Assembly (NCBI GenBank): GCA_020249465.1
Contig: JADCFP010000091.1
Coordinates: 1 to 55,854, forward strand
Length of the DNA stretch: 55,854 bases
DNA from: Roseomonas sp.
GTDB taxonomy: Bacteria > Pseudomonadota > Alphaproteobacteria > Acetobacterales > Acetobacteraceae
Direction: 5' to 3'
The position numbers and the translations under genes were made by a program. Below, in pieces: positions 36,468-44,757 of the stretch (positions are counted from its first letter, which is position 1; every line of letters starts with the position of its first letter). The notes under the pieces are model-generated. The model ran no database searches. It was not told the DNA's origin and saw only the letters and a program-made list of their open reading frames with translations.

Positions 36468-37678
36468 GAAGACATACCGGGCTGCTGGCAGGGCTTTCGC
36501 TGCGTGATCTTTTGCATGAACGCACCCTGGCGCTTTGTTCCCTGATCGCCCTGGCGGCGGTGCTGGCGCCGCTGATTGTGCTGTTTGGCTTGAAGCAGGG
36601 TGTGATTGATGGCCTGCGGGCGGAGCTGATTGATAATCCGCGCAGCCGCATGGTGGTGAATGCGGCCAATCGCAATTTCGATGCGGCGTTCCTCACGCGC
36701 CTTGCCGCGCGGCCTGATATCGCTTTCGTCATTCCGCGTGTTCGCAGCCTGAATACCGAAGCGCGGTTTGAAAACCCAGCACGCCCGGGCACGGTGCTGC
36801 GCGCGGAATTGCTTGCCACCGCCGCGGGCGATCCCTTGCTGCAGGGCCTGCCCAGCATCGCGCCGCGCCAGATCATCCCAAGCGCTTCCTTCGCGGCGCG
36901 GCTTGATCTGCAAACCGGCATGCAGGTGACGCTGCGTGCCATTCGCGGTGATGCCAGCGCGCGGGAAGTCTTGAATCTGCCGGTCACGGTCGCGGCCATC
37001 GCGCCGCCGAGTGCCTTTGGGCGAGATGGTGTTTTTGTGGATCTGAAGACACTGCTGCTGGTGGATGGCTTCACCGATGGCACGCTGCCAGCCACCACAA
37101 ACCCCACCGATATCGCGGATGATCCGACGCGGATTTTTGCCGGCTTTCGTGCCCATGCGCGGCGGCTGGAAGATGTTACGCGCATAGACCATGATCTACG
37201 CCGCGATGGCGTGGAGGTTGAAACGTTGGCGGAACAGGTGGCCGGCTTGCTCAGCCTTGATCGCAGCCTGACGCTGCTATTTACCTTGCTCGCGGGTTTG
37301 GGTGGTCTTGGGTATCTCGTGTCGCTTGGGGTTGGGCTTTATGCCAATGTGGAACGCAAACAGCGTGATCTTTCGCTGCTGCGGCTGATTGGGCTTTCGC
37401 GGCGTGATCTTGTGGTATTTCCGCTTTTGCAGGCGCTGATCATCGCGGCTACGGGCGCGGCCTTGGCGGGGTTGTTGGCGCTGGGTGTGGCAGGGCTGGT
37501 TAATCGCTTGCCGCTTGGTGGTGCCAATCCTGCGGGCGGGCGCGCCCTTTGTGTCATTGCGGTGGAGCATCTTTTGCTCGCGCTGCTTGTCAGCCTTTTG
37601 GGCGCGGCGCTATCCGCCGCTTTTGCCGGGTATCGCGCCGCCCGGATCGAACCTGCAGAGGGGCTTCGCGATGCGTAA
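36464..37678 (+). CDS. FtsX/MacB-like ABC permease
   Basis: A 404-residue membrane protein with the four-helix FtsX/MacB plan. Helix 1 is LCSLIALAAVLAPLIVLFGL. A ~220-residue periplasmic domain follows (~50-270), then three C-terminal helices: LLFTLLAGLGGLGYLVSLGVGLYA, LLQALIIAATGAALAGLLAL and LLLALLVSLLGAALSAAFAG. The cytoplasmic loop LRLIGLSRRDLVVFPLLQ is the usual coupling segment to the ATPase. It overlaps the ATPase gene (ATGA) and the SUMF1-like gene (8 bp). Family members transmit ATP-driven motion across the membrane to extract lipoproteins, move substrates or activate wall hydrolases; which applies here is unknown. Confidence 0.9.
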   Translation: MRRHTGLLAGLSLRDLLHERTLALCSLIALAAVLAPLIVLFGLKQGVIDGLRAELIDNPRSRMVVNAANRNFDAAFLTRLAARPDIAFVIPRVRSLNTEARFENPARPGTVLRAELLATAAGDPLLQGLPSIAPRQIIPSASFAARLDLQTGMQVTLRAIRGDASAREVLNLPVTVAAIAPPSAFGRDGVFVDLKTLLLVDGFTDGTLPATTNPTDIADDPTRIFAGFRAHARRLEDVTRIDHDLRRDGVEVETLAEQVAGLLSLDRSLTLLFTLLAGLGGLGYLVSLGVGLYANVERKQRDLSLLRLIGLSRRDLVVFPLLQALIIAATGAALAGLLALGVAGLVNRLPLGGANPAGGRALCVIAVEHLLLALLVSLLGAALSAAFAGYRAARIEPAEGLRDA

Positions 37679-39350
37679 GCTAATCATTGCCTTGATCACC
37701 ATGGCAACAACCCTGCCACAAGCCGGTCGGGCGCAGGAAAGATGGGCGGCGGAATTCTGGAACCCAAAGCCCATCCCCGATGATCTGATCCTGCCCATGC
37801 CCTGCGGCGGCGCCATGGTATTCCGCCCGGTGCCAACACCGCTCGGACAGGGTTTGCTTGCCGATCGGCCGGCCATGTTGGGTCAGTCCGATGCGGCAAC
37901 CAATTACAGTGAATTTCTGCGCCAGAGCTTCATCGCCGGCCCGTTTCGCGGCAGCGATGCCGCTGCACCGCCGCGCTATTACATCGGCAAATATGAGGTG
38001 ACGCGCGATCAATATAGCGCTGTCACCAGTGAAACCTGCCCCACCCCCGCCACCGCCGGCCGCCTGCCGCAAGCGGATGTTGCCTGGCATGAGGCGATTG
38101 GCTTCACGCTGCGGTATTCCGCCTGGCTTGCCCGCAATGCGCGTGATGCCTTGCCGATGCGTGATGATGCGCGCGCCTTTGTGCGCCTGCCGACGGAAGA
38201 TGAATGGGAATTCGCTGCGCGCGGCGGTGCGGCGGTATCAGAAGCGGATTTCAGCGCGCGTGTATTCCCCATGCCGGAAGGCATGCAGCGCCATGTCTGG
38301 TTTCAGGGTACGCGATCCTCAGGCGGGCGCGTGCGGCCCATTGGCATGCTGGAACCCAATCCGCTTGGGGTTTTCGATATCCTCGGAAATGTCGCGGAAT
38401 GGGTGCTGGAACCCTATCGGCTCAATCGCGTTGGGCGGCCTCATGGCCAGGCCGGCGGCATGGTGGCGCGTGGTGGGGATTTCCTGACGCCGGAAGATCA
38501 AATCCGTTCAAGCCTGCGCGTGGAATTGCCGCCGCTTGATCGCAATGGCGAAGCACTGCGGCTGCGCAGCCTTGGCTTTCGCCCGGTGCTTGCTTTGGTT
38601 GCGACAAGCAGCGATCAGCGCCCCGCACAATTGCGCGCGGCGTTTGAAGCTGAAGCGCAATCGCGTGGCAGCGCCAGCGATGATCCGGCGCGGCTGTTGG
38701 AAGTGTTGAAGAATGACACGCCAGACCCGGCGCTGCGCCAGGGCATTGATCGTGTAGGCGCGGCGCTGCGTACCGCGCAACGAGAGCGCAATGACCAGGA
38801 AATGCAGGCGATCCAAGGCCAGATCGCCGCCGCCGCGCAAATCGGCCGGCAAATCCTGCTCGCAGAAGGTTTTGGCGAATTGCTTGGCGCCTTTGCGCGC
38901 GTACAGGCGGAAACCGTGCAGGCGCAGCGCACGCTTGCCGAAGATCAGGGCCGCATCGCGGCCGCAACACAGGCGGATGTGCAAGCAGCACTCCGTCGGC
39001 AGCAGGAACGTACGCAGCAAATCACCAATACCATGGCGCGTATTGAAGCGGCGCTGCGGAGCCAGGCGGAAGGCCAGCCCGCGCGTGCGCAGGAATTGAC
39101 CGCGAGCTATCTGCGCAGCGTGCTGGCCGTTGGCCGCAGTGCGGATCGGCTCCGTATCGCGGATGCGGGCAATGTAGTGCAACAGGAAATGCAGGCGCAG
39201 AATGTGCAATATTTGCCGGAATTGGCGCGCATTGCGGCGCGGCACATGGTCGCGGTCAGCAATGGCAATCCACCAAGCCGGGAACAGGCTTTGGCTGATC
39301 TGAAATCCGTCTTGCCGCCAGCAACACCGGCGCCGCCAGCGCGGCGTTAG
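37671..39350 (+). CDS. Exported SUMF1/FGE-fold protein with long helical C-terminus
   Basis: A 559-residue protein with a signal peptide (KLIIALITMATTLPQAGRA). The formylglycine-generating-enzyme/SUMF1 fold (~95-308) shows YYIGKYEVTRDQY, RLPTEDEWEFAARGG (172-186), GNVAEW (239-244), RGGDF and the closing LGFRPVL (301-307). The cysteine pair that binds copper in active FGE is absent at the C-terminal end of the fold, so it is probably a binding or structural domain. Residues ~315-559 are Gln/Ala/Glu-rich helices that look like coiled coil. GAGGGG lies 9 bases before the ATG, which is inside the permease stop region. Last gene of the Srf-type row. Confidence 0.85.
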   Translation: MRKLIIALITMATTLPQAGRAQERWAAEFWNPKPIPDDLILPMPCGGAMVFRPVPTPLGQGLLADRPAMLGQSDAATNYSEFLRQSFIAGPFRGSDAAAPPRYYIGKYEVTRDQYSAVTSETCPTPATAGRLPQADVAWHEAIGFTLRYSAWLARNARDALPMRDDARAFVRLPTEDEWEFAARGGAAVSEADFSARVFPMPEGMQRHVWFQGTRSSGGRVRPIGMLEPNPLGVFDILGNVAEWVLEPYRLNRVGRPHGQAGGMVARGGDFLTPEDQIRSSLRVELPPLDRNGEALRLRSLGFRPVLALVATSSDQRPAQLRAAFEAEAQSRGSASDDPARLLEVLKNDTPDPALRQGIDRVGAALRTAQRERNDQEMQAIQGQIAAAAQIGRQILLAEGFGELLGAFARVQAETVQAQRTLAEDQGRIAAATQADVQAALRRQQERTQQITNTMARIEAALRSQAEGQPARAQELTASYLRSVLAVGRSADRLRIADAGNVVQQEMQAQNVQYLPELARIAARHMVAVSNGNPPSREQALADLKSVLPPATPAPPARR

Positions 39351-39529
39351 TCTTTGCTGCGCTTGCGGGTTCTTCCGGCATGCTGCCGGCTTTCACCGCG
39401 GCTGCGCCTTTTCGTGGCACGGCCGAGCCCAGCCGCCGGGCGGCGCTTTGCCTTTCACGGCAAGCGTGTCAGGTAGCGACCCCGCAAAACTGGTGCCATA
39501 AGGCTGCTTTTCCTCGCCGGTTTTTCCCA

Positions 39530-40345
39530 ATGCAGCATACGACACCCGCCGCAGCACCTGGCACAAGCCTGCGCGCCCGCGCCGTGATCCTCGGCGAAAG
39601 GCTGGACCATCGCGGCCTTGGACCCGGCGGCACCGCCATGGCGGACCCCGTGCCCATCACAGCCCCCGCCCCCATCACTGCCTTCGCCTTTCGCTGGGGC
39701 GCCGTGGTGATCTTCGGCGCCGATGCCGCGCAGGAAGCCGCTTTGCTCGCCGCACTTGCCCCACGCATCACCACCCCCACCGATAACCCCGCCGAGGAAG
39801 CCGCCCTTCTCACCTTCGGCGCCGAGCGTGACGGGGTTGATGCCGAAGGCGTCATCCAGCTTTGTGATGCGGCGCCGGAACGCCTTGCCGTTGTTGCCGA
39901 TGCACTCGCGAAAAGCGCGGCCCTCGCCCAACAGGAAGCCCGTATTGCCGAGGCTTTGGACCGGCTGGAACCCGCCGTGGCGGATCTGCGCGCGGCGGGC
40001 CGGCTCAGGTTTTCCTCCCGCGCCTTGCATCGGCAGATCGGCCATGCGCTTTCCGCCCATAGCCGGAACCTCGCGCGCGTAGAGGCCGCGGATAAGCCCG
40101 AAGTGCTTTGGGATCACCCGGAACTGGAACGGCTCCATACTCGGCTTTCGGATGAGTATGAGCTCCGCGAAAGGGGCGCGGCCCTGGAACGCAAACTCGG
40201 CTGGATTGGCAATACCATCCAGACATTGCTTTCCCTGCTGCAAGCAAGGCGGGCACTTGGGCTGGAAGCGGCGGTGGTGGTGCTGGTGGGCATTGAGGTC
40301 GCCTTCACACTGTATGAGTACGTGATCCGCCCGCTCTGGCACTGA
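39530..40345 (+). CDS. DUF155 (RMD1/YagE-family) protein
   Basis: A 271-residue protein of the DUF155 family, known from yeast Rmd1 and mitochondrial RMND1; the bacterial role is not established. The family core is seen in AFRWGAVVIFG, ALAKSAALAQQEARI, RQIGHALSAHSRNLARVEAADKPEVLWDHPELERLH split over consecutive helices, and ERKLGWIGNTIQTLLSLLQARR. It ends with a hydrophobic helix (AAVVVLVGIEVAFTLYEYVI), so it is tail-anchored. I use ATG 39530; upstream in-frame codons encode an unlikely Cys/Arg-rich stretch. It follows the SUMF1-like gene by 179 bp, a region holding a small CCGGCA/TGCCGG hairpin (39375-39389) but no gene. Confidence 0.85.
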   Translation: MQHTTPAAAPGTSLRARAVILGERLDHRGLGPGGTAMADPVPITAPAPITAFAFRWGAVVIFGADAAQEAALLAALAPRITTPTDNPAEEAALLTFGAERDGVDAEGVIQLCDAAPERLAVVADALAKSAALAQQEARIAEALDRLEPAVADLRAAGRLRFSSRALHRQIGHALSAHSRNLARVEAADKPEVLWDHPELERLHTRLSDEYELRERGAALERKLGWIGNTIQTLLSLLQARRALGLEAAVVVLVGIEVAFTLYEYVIRPLWH

Positions 40346-40423
40346 AATCGCCGCCCCGGGCTGGCCTGCCGCGCAATTCCGCGCAATAAAAGCGCCGAGA
40401 CAGGTCAGTCCAAGGAATCTTCA

Positions 40424-41656
40424 ATGACGGCGAATTCGCCCGAATGGGCCCAGGCGCCCACCGCCCCTCAAAACCTCAGCCAGAAGCGCCCGCCGCCGCC
40501 TCCGGCTTCCGTGCGCCGCTACCTCAGCCTGCCGGATTTTGAAGCCGCCGCCGCGCGCTATTTGCCGCGGAGTATTGGCGGCTTTGTCTCAGGTGCGGTG
40601 GAAACCAATGCGTCACTGCGCGACAATCTTGAAGCCTTCCAGGAATGGGGCTTCGTGCCGCGCGTGCTGCGCGACACGCGCGGGCGCAATCTGAAGACCA
40701 CGCTGTTTGGCCGCGAATATGACGCGCCCTTCGGCCTGCCCCCCATGGGCGCTTCCGCGCTGGTCGCCTATCGCGGTGACCTGGTGCTGACGCAGGCCGC
40801 CCGCGCGCGCAATGTGCCGATGATCATGAGCGCATCTTCGCTTATCCCGCTGGAAGATGTGGCCAAGGCCAATCCGGATGCCTGGTATCAGGCCTATCTG
40901 CCCGGTGAGGCGGAACGCATTGAACCTCTGGTGGACCGTGTGGCGGCCGCCGGCTTCAAGACCTTTGTGCTGACGGTGGATGTGCAGGTTTCATCCAACC
41001 GCGAAAACAATGTGCGCAATGGCTATTCCATTCCGCTGAAGCCCACGCCGCAATTGCTTTGGGATGGCATTACGCATCCGGGCTGGGTGCTGAACACCTT
41101 CTTCAAGACCATGGCCAATCACGGCATGCCGCATTTTGAGAATATGGATGCCGGGCGCGGGCCGCCGATTGTCTCCCGTACCCTGATGCGTGCCTTCGGC
41201 GCGCGTGATGGGCTGGCGTGGGAGCATTTGGAACTGATCCGCAAGCGCTGGAAGGGCAAGCTGGTCGTGAAGGGCATCATCTCCCCCGAAGATGCGCGCA
41301 TGTGCCGCGATGCGGGGGCGGATGGCATCATGGTGTCCAATCATGGTGGCCGCCAATTGGATGGCACGATTTCCGGCCTGCGCAGCCTGCCGGAGATCGC
41401 CCGCGATGCCGGCGGCATGACGGTGATGTATGATGGCGGCGTGCGGCGCGGCAGTGATGTGCTGAAGGCGCTGGCACTCGGTGCTTCCTTCGTCTTCGTG
41501 GGCCGCCCAATGCTCTGCGCCGCTGCGGTCGCCGGAGAGGAAGGCGTGAAACACGCGATTGGTCTGCTGTCTGAGGAGATTGATCGCAACATGGCGATGA
41601 TGGGCATTCAGAACCCATCGCAGATGTCCATGGAATATATGCGCCCGATGCGCTGA
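40424..41656 (+). CDS. FMN-dependent alpha-hydroxy-acid oxidase/dehydrogenase
   Basis: TIM-barrel flavoprotein of the lactate dehydrogenase/glycolate oxidase/mandelate dehydrogenase family, 410 aa. Visible are LPRSIGGFVSGAVETNASLRDN, PFGLPPMGASAL, the phosphate/FMN-binding MIMSASSLIP, WYQAYLPG, VLTVDVQ, KLVVKGIISPEDARM with Lys, and the catalytic His in SNHGGRQLDG with Arg in DGGVRRGSDV. It oxidises an L-2-hydroxy acid to the keto acid. The exact substrate is open; the loop region is not LldD-specific. AAGGA is 8 bases before the ATG. The GMC oxidoreductase follows 86 bp later. Confidence 0.92.
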   Translation: MTANSPEWAQAPTAPQNLSQKRPPPPPASVRRYLSLPDFEAAAARYLPRSIGGFVSGAVETNASLRDNLEAFQEWGFVPRVLRDTRGRNLKTTLFGREYDAPFGLPPMGASALVAYRGDLVLTQAARARNVPMIMSASSLIPLEDVAKANPDAWYQAYLPGEAERIEPLVDRVAAAGFKTFVLTVDVQVSSNRENNVRNGYSIPLKPTPQLLWDGITHPGWVLNTFFKTMANHGMPHFENMDAGRGPPIVSRTLMRAFGARDGLAWEHLELIRKRWKGKLVVKGIISPEDARMCRDAGADGIMVSNHGGRQLDGTISGLRSLPEIARDAGGMTVMYDGGVRRGSDVLKALALGASFVFVGRPMLCAAAVAGEEGVKHAIGLLSEEIDRNMAMMGIQNPSQMSMEYMRPMR

Positions 41657-41702
41657 GGATGCTGGCGCTGGCATGAACGGCCAGACCTTGCCCCGAACCG
41701 CT

Positions 41703-41726
41703 TTGCATGGATTGATAGGCATGCAA
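41703..41726. promoter_or_regulatory. Inverted repeat just before the GMC oxidoreductase gene
   Basis: TTGCATG (41703-41709) and CATGCAA (41720-41726) are 7-bp arms spaced by 10 bases, ending about 16 bp before the ATG and next to the AAGGGG ribosome site. It could be an operator or a 5' hairpin affecting translation. This is seen only as a sequence pattern. Confidence 0.3.
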
Positions 41727-41742
41727 GGAAAAGGGGCAGGTC

Positions 41743-43356
41743 ATGCCAGATTATGACTACATCATCATCGGCGCTGGTTCGGCGGGCGCGGTGGTGGCCA
41801 ATCGCCTTTCGGCTGATCCGCGCAACAAGGTGCTGCTGCTGGAAGCCGGCCCCGCCAGCTATCGCTGGACGCGCATTCCCGTGGGCTATGCGCGCATGAT
41901 CAATAATCCTGAGGTGAATTGGCTCTACACGTCAGAACCGGAAGCCACCACCAATGGTCGGCGCCTGCCGGTGCCGCGCGGGCGCATTCTGGGCGGGTCG
42001 AGTGCGATCAATGGCCTCGCTTTCGTGCGTGGCCAGGCGCAGGATTTCGATACCTGGGCGCAAATGGGCAATCGCGGCTGGAGCTATGCCGATGTGCTGC
42101 CCTTCTTCAAGCGGATAGAGACCTATAAGGGAGATGGCGACGTCACCTATCGCGGCAAGGATGGGCCTTTGCCTGTGACGAATCCCGAACCTCGGGAGGC
42201 GGTTTTCCAGGCGCTGATCAAGGCCGCCGGTGAGGTCGGCATTCGCCACAACCCCGATTACAATGGCGCTCACCAGGATGGCATTGCCATGAGCCAGGCG
42301 AGCATTTCGGGCGGGCGGCGCATGAGCACGGCTGCCTGCTACCTGGACCCGATCCGTGGCCGCGCCAATCTGCATATCGAAACCGATGCACTGGCGGAGA
42401 AGCTGATATTCCAAGGCAGGCGCTGCATTGGCGTGCGCTATCGGAAGGGTGATCAGGCGCAGGAAGCACGCGCCGGGCGAGAGGTCATCATCAGCGGCGG
42501 TGCGATCAATTCACCGCAATTGCTGGAATTGTCAGGGATTGGTCAGCCGGAACGCTTGCAGGCGCTGGGCATTGAAACACTGCATGCGCTGCCCGGCGTT
42601 GGTGAAAATCTACGCGACCATTACGCACCGCGTACGCGCTGGGCGGTGGGTGCGAAGGGCTATACGCTGAATGATCGCGGGCGCGGGCTCGGTTTGGTGG
42701 AACAGGCCTTGCGCTATGCGCTGACCGGCAAGGGCATGTTGGGTTCGGTGGCGGCCCCGATCCGCGCCTTTGTCTTTTCGCGTGAAGGGCTGGAAGCACC
42801 TGATCTTTTGCTCGGTTGGGTGCCGGCCTTCACGGAACCGGGGCCGAATGGCCCGCGCATCGCCGCGCAATCCGGCATGACCTGCTATGCGCATGTCATG
42901 CGCCCGGAAAGCAAGGGGCATATCCATATCACCTCGGCCGATCCGAAGGCGCCGCCCGCGATCCATTTCAATTTCCTCTCAGCGCCCGTGGATGCGGCGC
43001 TGACGGTACGCGCGATCCAAATCGCGCGGTCCATCATGTATGCCCCGGCCATGGCGCCGTTGCAGCTGACGGAGGTTGCCCCTGGTCCAGCGCGGCAAAG
43101 CGATGCCGACATCATTGAATGGGTGAAGCAGGTGGGTGAGACCACCTATCATCCTGTTGGCACCTGCAAAATGGGGCAGGACCCGATGGCGGTGGTGGAT
43201 GCGGGGCTTCGCGTGCATGGCATTGCCGGGCTGCGCGTGGCGGATGCTTCCATCATGCCGGCGTTGACGTCCGGCAATACCAATGCGCCCTGCATCATGA
43301 TTGGTGAGAAAGCCGCCGATATGGTGCTGGGCGATGCAAAGGCCATGGCAGCATGA
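41743..43356 (+). CDS. GMC-family FAD oxidoreductase (choline-dehydrogenase-like)
   Basis: A 537-residue FAD enzyme. The dinucleotide-binding motif is [17 protein letters not shown] at the N-terminus. GMC signature 1 is [15 protein letters not shown] and signature 2 is [16 protein letters not shown]. The catalytic His is in [11 protein letters not shown], and the C-terminal FAD/active-site Asn is in [17 protein letters not shown]. It oxidises a primary or secondary alcohol; the substrate is unknown and BetA-like naming is only by class. No signal peptide. It is translationally coupled (ATGA) to the amidohydrolase gene and preceded by the alpha-hydroxy-acid oxidase. Confidence 0.93.
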   Translation: MPDYDYIIIGAGSAGAVVANRLSADPRNKVLLLEAGPASYRWTRIPVGYARMINNPEVNWLYTSEPEATTNGRRLPVPRGRILGGSSAINGLAFVRGQAQDFDTWAQMGNRGWSYADVLPFFKRIETYKGDGDVTYRGKDGPLPVTNPEPREAVFQALIKAAGEVGIRHNPDYNGAHQDGIAMSQASISGGRRMSTAACYLDPIRGRANLHIETDALAEKLIFQGRRCIGVRYRKGDQAQEARAGREVIISGGAINSPQLLELSGIGQPERLQALGIETLHALPGVGENLRDHYAPRTRWAVGAKGYTLNDRGRGLGLVEQALRYALTGKGMLGSVAAPIRAFVFSREGLEAPDLLLGWVPAFTEPGPNGPRIAAQSGMTCYAHVMRPESKGHIHITSADPKAPPAIHFNFLSAPVDAALTVRAIQIARSIMYAPAMAPLQLTEVAPGPARQSDADIIEWVKQVGETTYHPVGTCKMGQDPMAVVDAGLRVHGIAGLRVADASIMPALTSGNTNAPCIMIGEKAADMVLGDAKAMAA

Positions 43357-44612
43357 CATTGGATGAGGCAATCGCGGCGCAAAAGCCGCTGGTGCAACAA
43401 TTATTGGATGGCGTGGCGGCGATTGGTACCGACCCGCCAGGCATCACGCGCGATGCCTATGGGCGCGGTGAGAACGAGGCGCATGATCTGATCCGCAAGG
43501 CTGGTGAGGCGCTTGGCATGCAGGCCAGCATTGATGCCGGCGCCAATCTTTCCTTGCGCTGGAGCGCCGAAAAGCCGGAGGCGCCGCCGATCATTATCGG
43601 TTCCCACTTGGATAGCATTGTGCAGGGCGGCAATTTCGATGGCGCGGCGGGCGTGATTGCCGGCATTGGCGCCGTTGCGGCGCTGCGTGCAGCGGGCATC
43701 ACGCCGCACCGGGATATTCAAGTGCTGGCGCTCAGGTGTGAGGAAGCAGTCTGGTTCGGCCTTGGCCTGATTGGCAGCCGTTGTTTGTTGGCGCGCCTGC
43801 CGGAAGGTGCGCTGGAATTGCGCCATGCGCGCACGGGCAAGACGCTGGCGGAAAGCATCACAGCGGCCGGCGGCGATCCGGCGCGGCTGAAACACGGCAA
43901 GCCCTTGCGTGATCCCGCTGCCATTGGTGCTTATCTGGAGTTGCATATCGAACAGGCGCCGCAATTGATTGAAGCGGATGCGCCGATTGCCATTTGCCTC
44001 GCTAATCCGGGCAATCTGCGCCATCCCTTCATTCGCATCTCGGGTGAGGATGCGCATACCGGCCTGCCGCATCGCTTTCGGCGTGATGCCGCGCTGGCGG
44101 GGGCGGATTTGTCGCTGTGTCTGGAAAAGCTTTGGCTGGCGGAAGAAGCCGCAGGCCGGCCCATGGCGGTGACGATTGGACGGTTTCATACGCCCGCGGA
44201 TCGGCATTCACTCACCGCCGTTTCAGGCGATTTTGAATTGAGCCTTGATCTTCGTGCCTATGATGCGGCGCATTTGGTGGCACTTGAAGCCAAGCTGCAG
44301 GAGATTGTGGCGGATGTCGCCGCGCGGCGGCGTGTGAAGATCACGCTTGGCGAACGCAGCAGTGCCGCCCCTGGGCTGATGGACCCTGGGCTTATGGCGC
44401 GCCTTGCTGATGCCGCTACGGGCTGCGGCATCACCGCGCCGCATTTGCATAGCCCCGGCACACATGATGCGAATAACTTCGCTGCCAGCGGTGTGAAGAC
44501 CGCGATGTTATTGGTGCGCAATCAAAACGGTAGCCATAACCCCCATGAGGCGATGGAAACCGATGATCTGATGGCGGCAATTGCGACGGTGGTGCGCTTT
44601 CTTGGCGCCTAG
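43353..44612 (+). CDS. M20 Zn-dependent hydrolase, hydantoinase/carbamoylase (HyuC/AllC-like)
   Basis: A 419-residue amidohydrolase of the N-carbamoyl-L-amino-acid hydrolase/allantoate amidohydrolase/ureidoglycolate group. Metal ligands are in [20 protein letters not shown], the Glu pair RCEEAVWFG and LELHIEQAP. The insertion domain has [17 protein letters not shown], the final His is in [11 protein letters not shown], and [11 protein letters not shown] closes the site. The usual EE(G)xRF motif reads CEEAVWFG, a small deviation near the metal. It overlaps the GMC gene (ATGA), so the three enzymes probably form one catabolic route for an amide- or ureido-linked hydroxy compound (inference). 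Confidence 0.88.
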   Translation: MTLDEAIAAQKPLVQQLLDGVAAIGTDPPGITRDAYGRGENEAHDLIRKAGEALGMQASIDAGANLSLRWSAEKPEAPPIIIGSHLDSIVQGGNFDGAAGVIAGIGAVAALRAAGITPHRDIQVLALRCEEAVWFGLGLIGSRCLLARLPEGALELRHARTGKTLAESITAAGGDPARLKHGKPLRDPAAIGAYLELHIEQAPQLIEADAPIAICLANPGNLRHPFIRISGEDAHTGLPHRFRRDAALAGADLSLCLEKLWLAEEAAGRPMAVTIGRFHTPADRHSLTAVSGDFELSLDLRAYDAAHLVALEAKLQEIVADVAARRRVKITLGERSSAAPGLMDPGLMARLADAATGCGITAPHLHSPGTHDANNFAASGVKTAMLLVRNQNGSHNPHEAMETDDLMAAIATVVRFLGA

Positions 44613-44619
44613 GGCAGAT

Positions 44620-44713
44620 CGCGTTCGGATGGAAAATCTGAACGCGGGACCATGCTCGAAAAACAGAAATGTAGAGCGGGTTGCGTGAACCCATGTGAAC
44701 GCAACACGCTCTA
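44620..44713. repeat. Pair of palindromic intergenic repeats
   Basis: Two hairpins lie in tandem after the amidohydrolase stop. The first has arms CGCGTTCGGAT/ATCTGAACGCG (44620-44630 with 44636-44646, one mismatch, 5-base loop). The second has 15-bp arms TAGAGCGGGTTGCGT/ACGCAACACGCTCTA (44672-44686 with 44699-44713, one mismatch, 12-base loop). The words ...GAACGCAACACGCTCTA and ...GCGTTCGGATGGAA look like the mosaic palindromic elements repeated between genes in many alphaproteobacteria. No T-tract follows either arm. No gene lies in 44613-44757. Confidence 0.65.
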
Positions 44714-44757
44714 AGGGCCTGCCGCCTGTCTGCAAACTGAAATACCGCAGATGGATT

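Noticed and set aside
37671-39350. Active formylglycine-generating enzyme
   Set aside because: The fold is right, but no Cys pair is seen at the active-site end and no sulfatase gene is nearby.
27077-39350. Type VI or type III secretion cluster
   Set aside because: Although SrfB/SrfC were named from virulence regulons, no VgrG, Hcp, TssB/C, ClpV, secretin or YscN-type gene is present.
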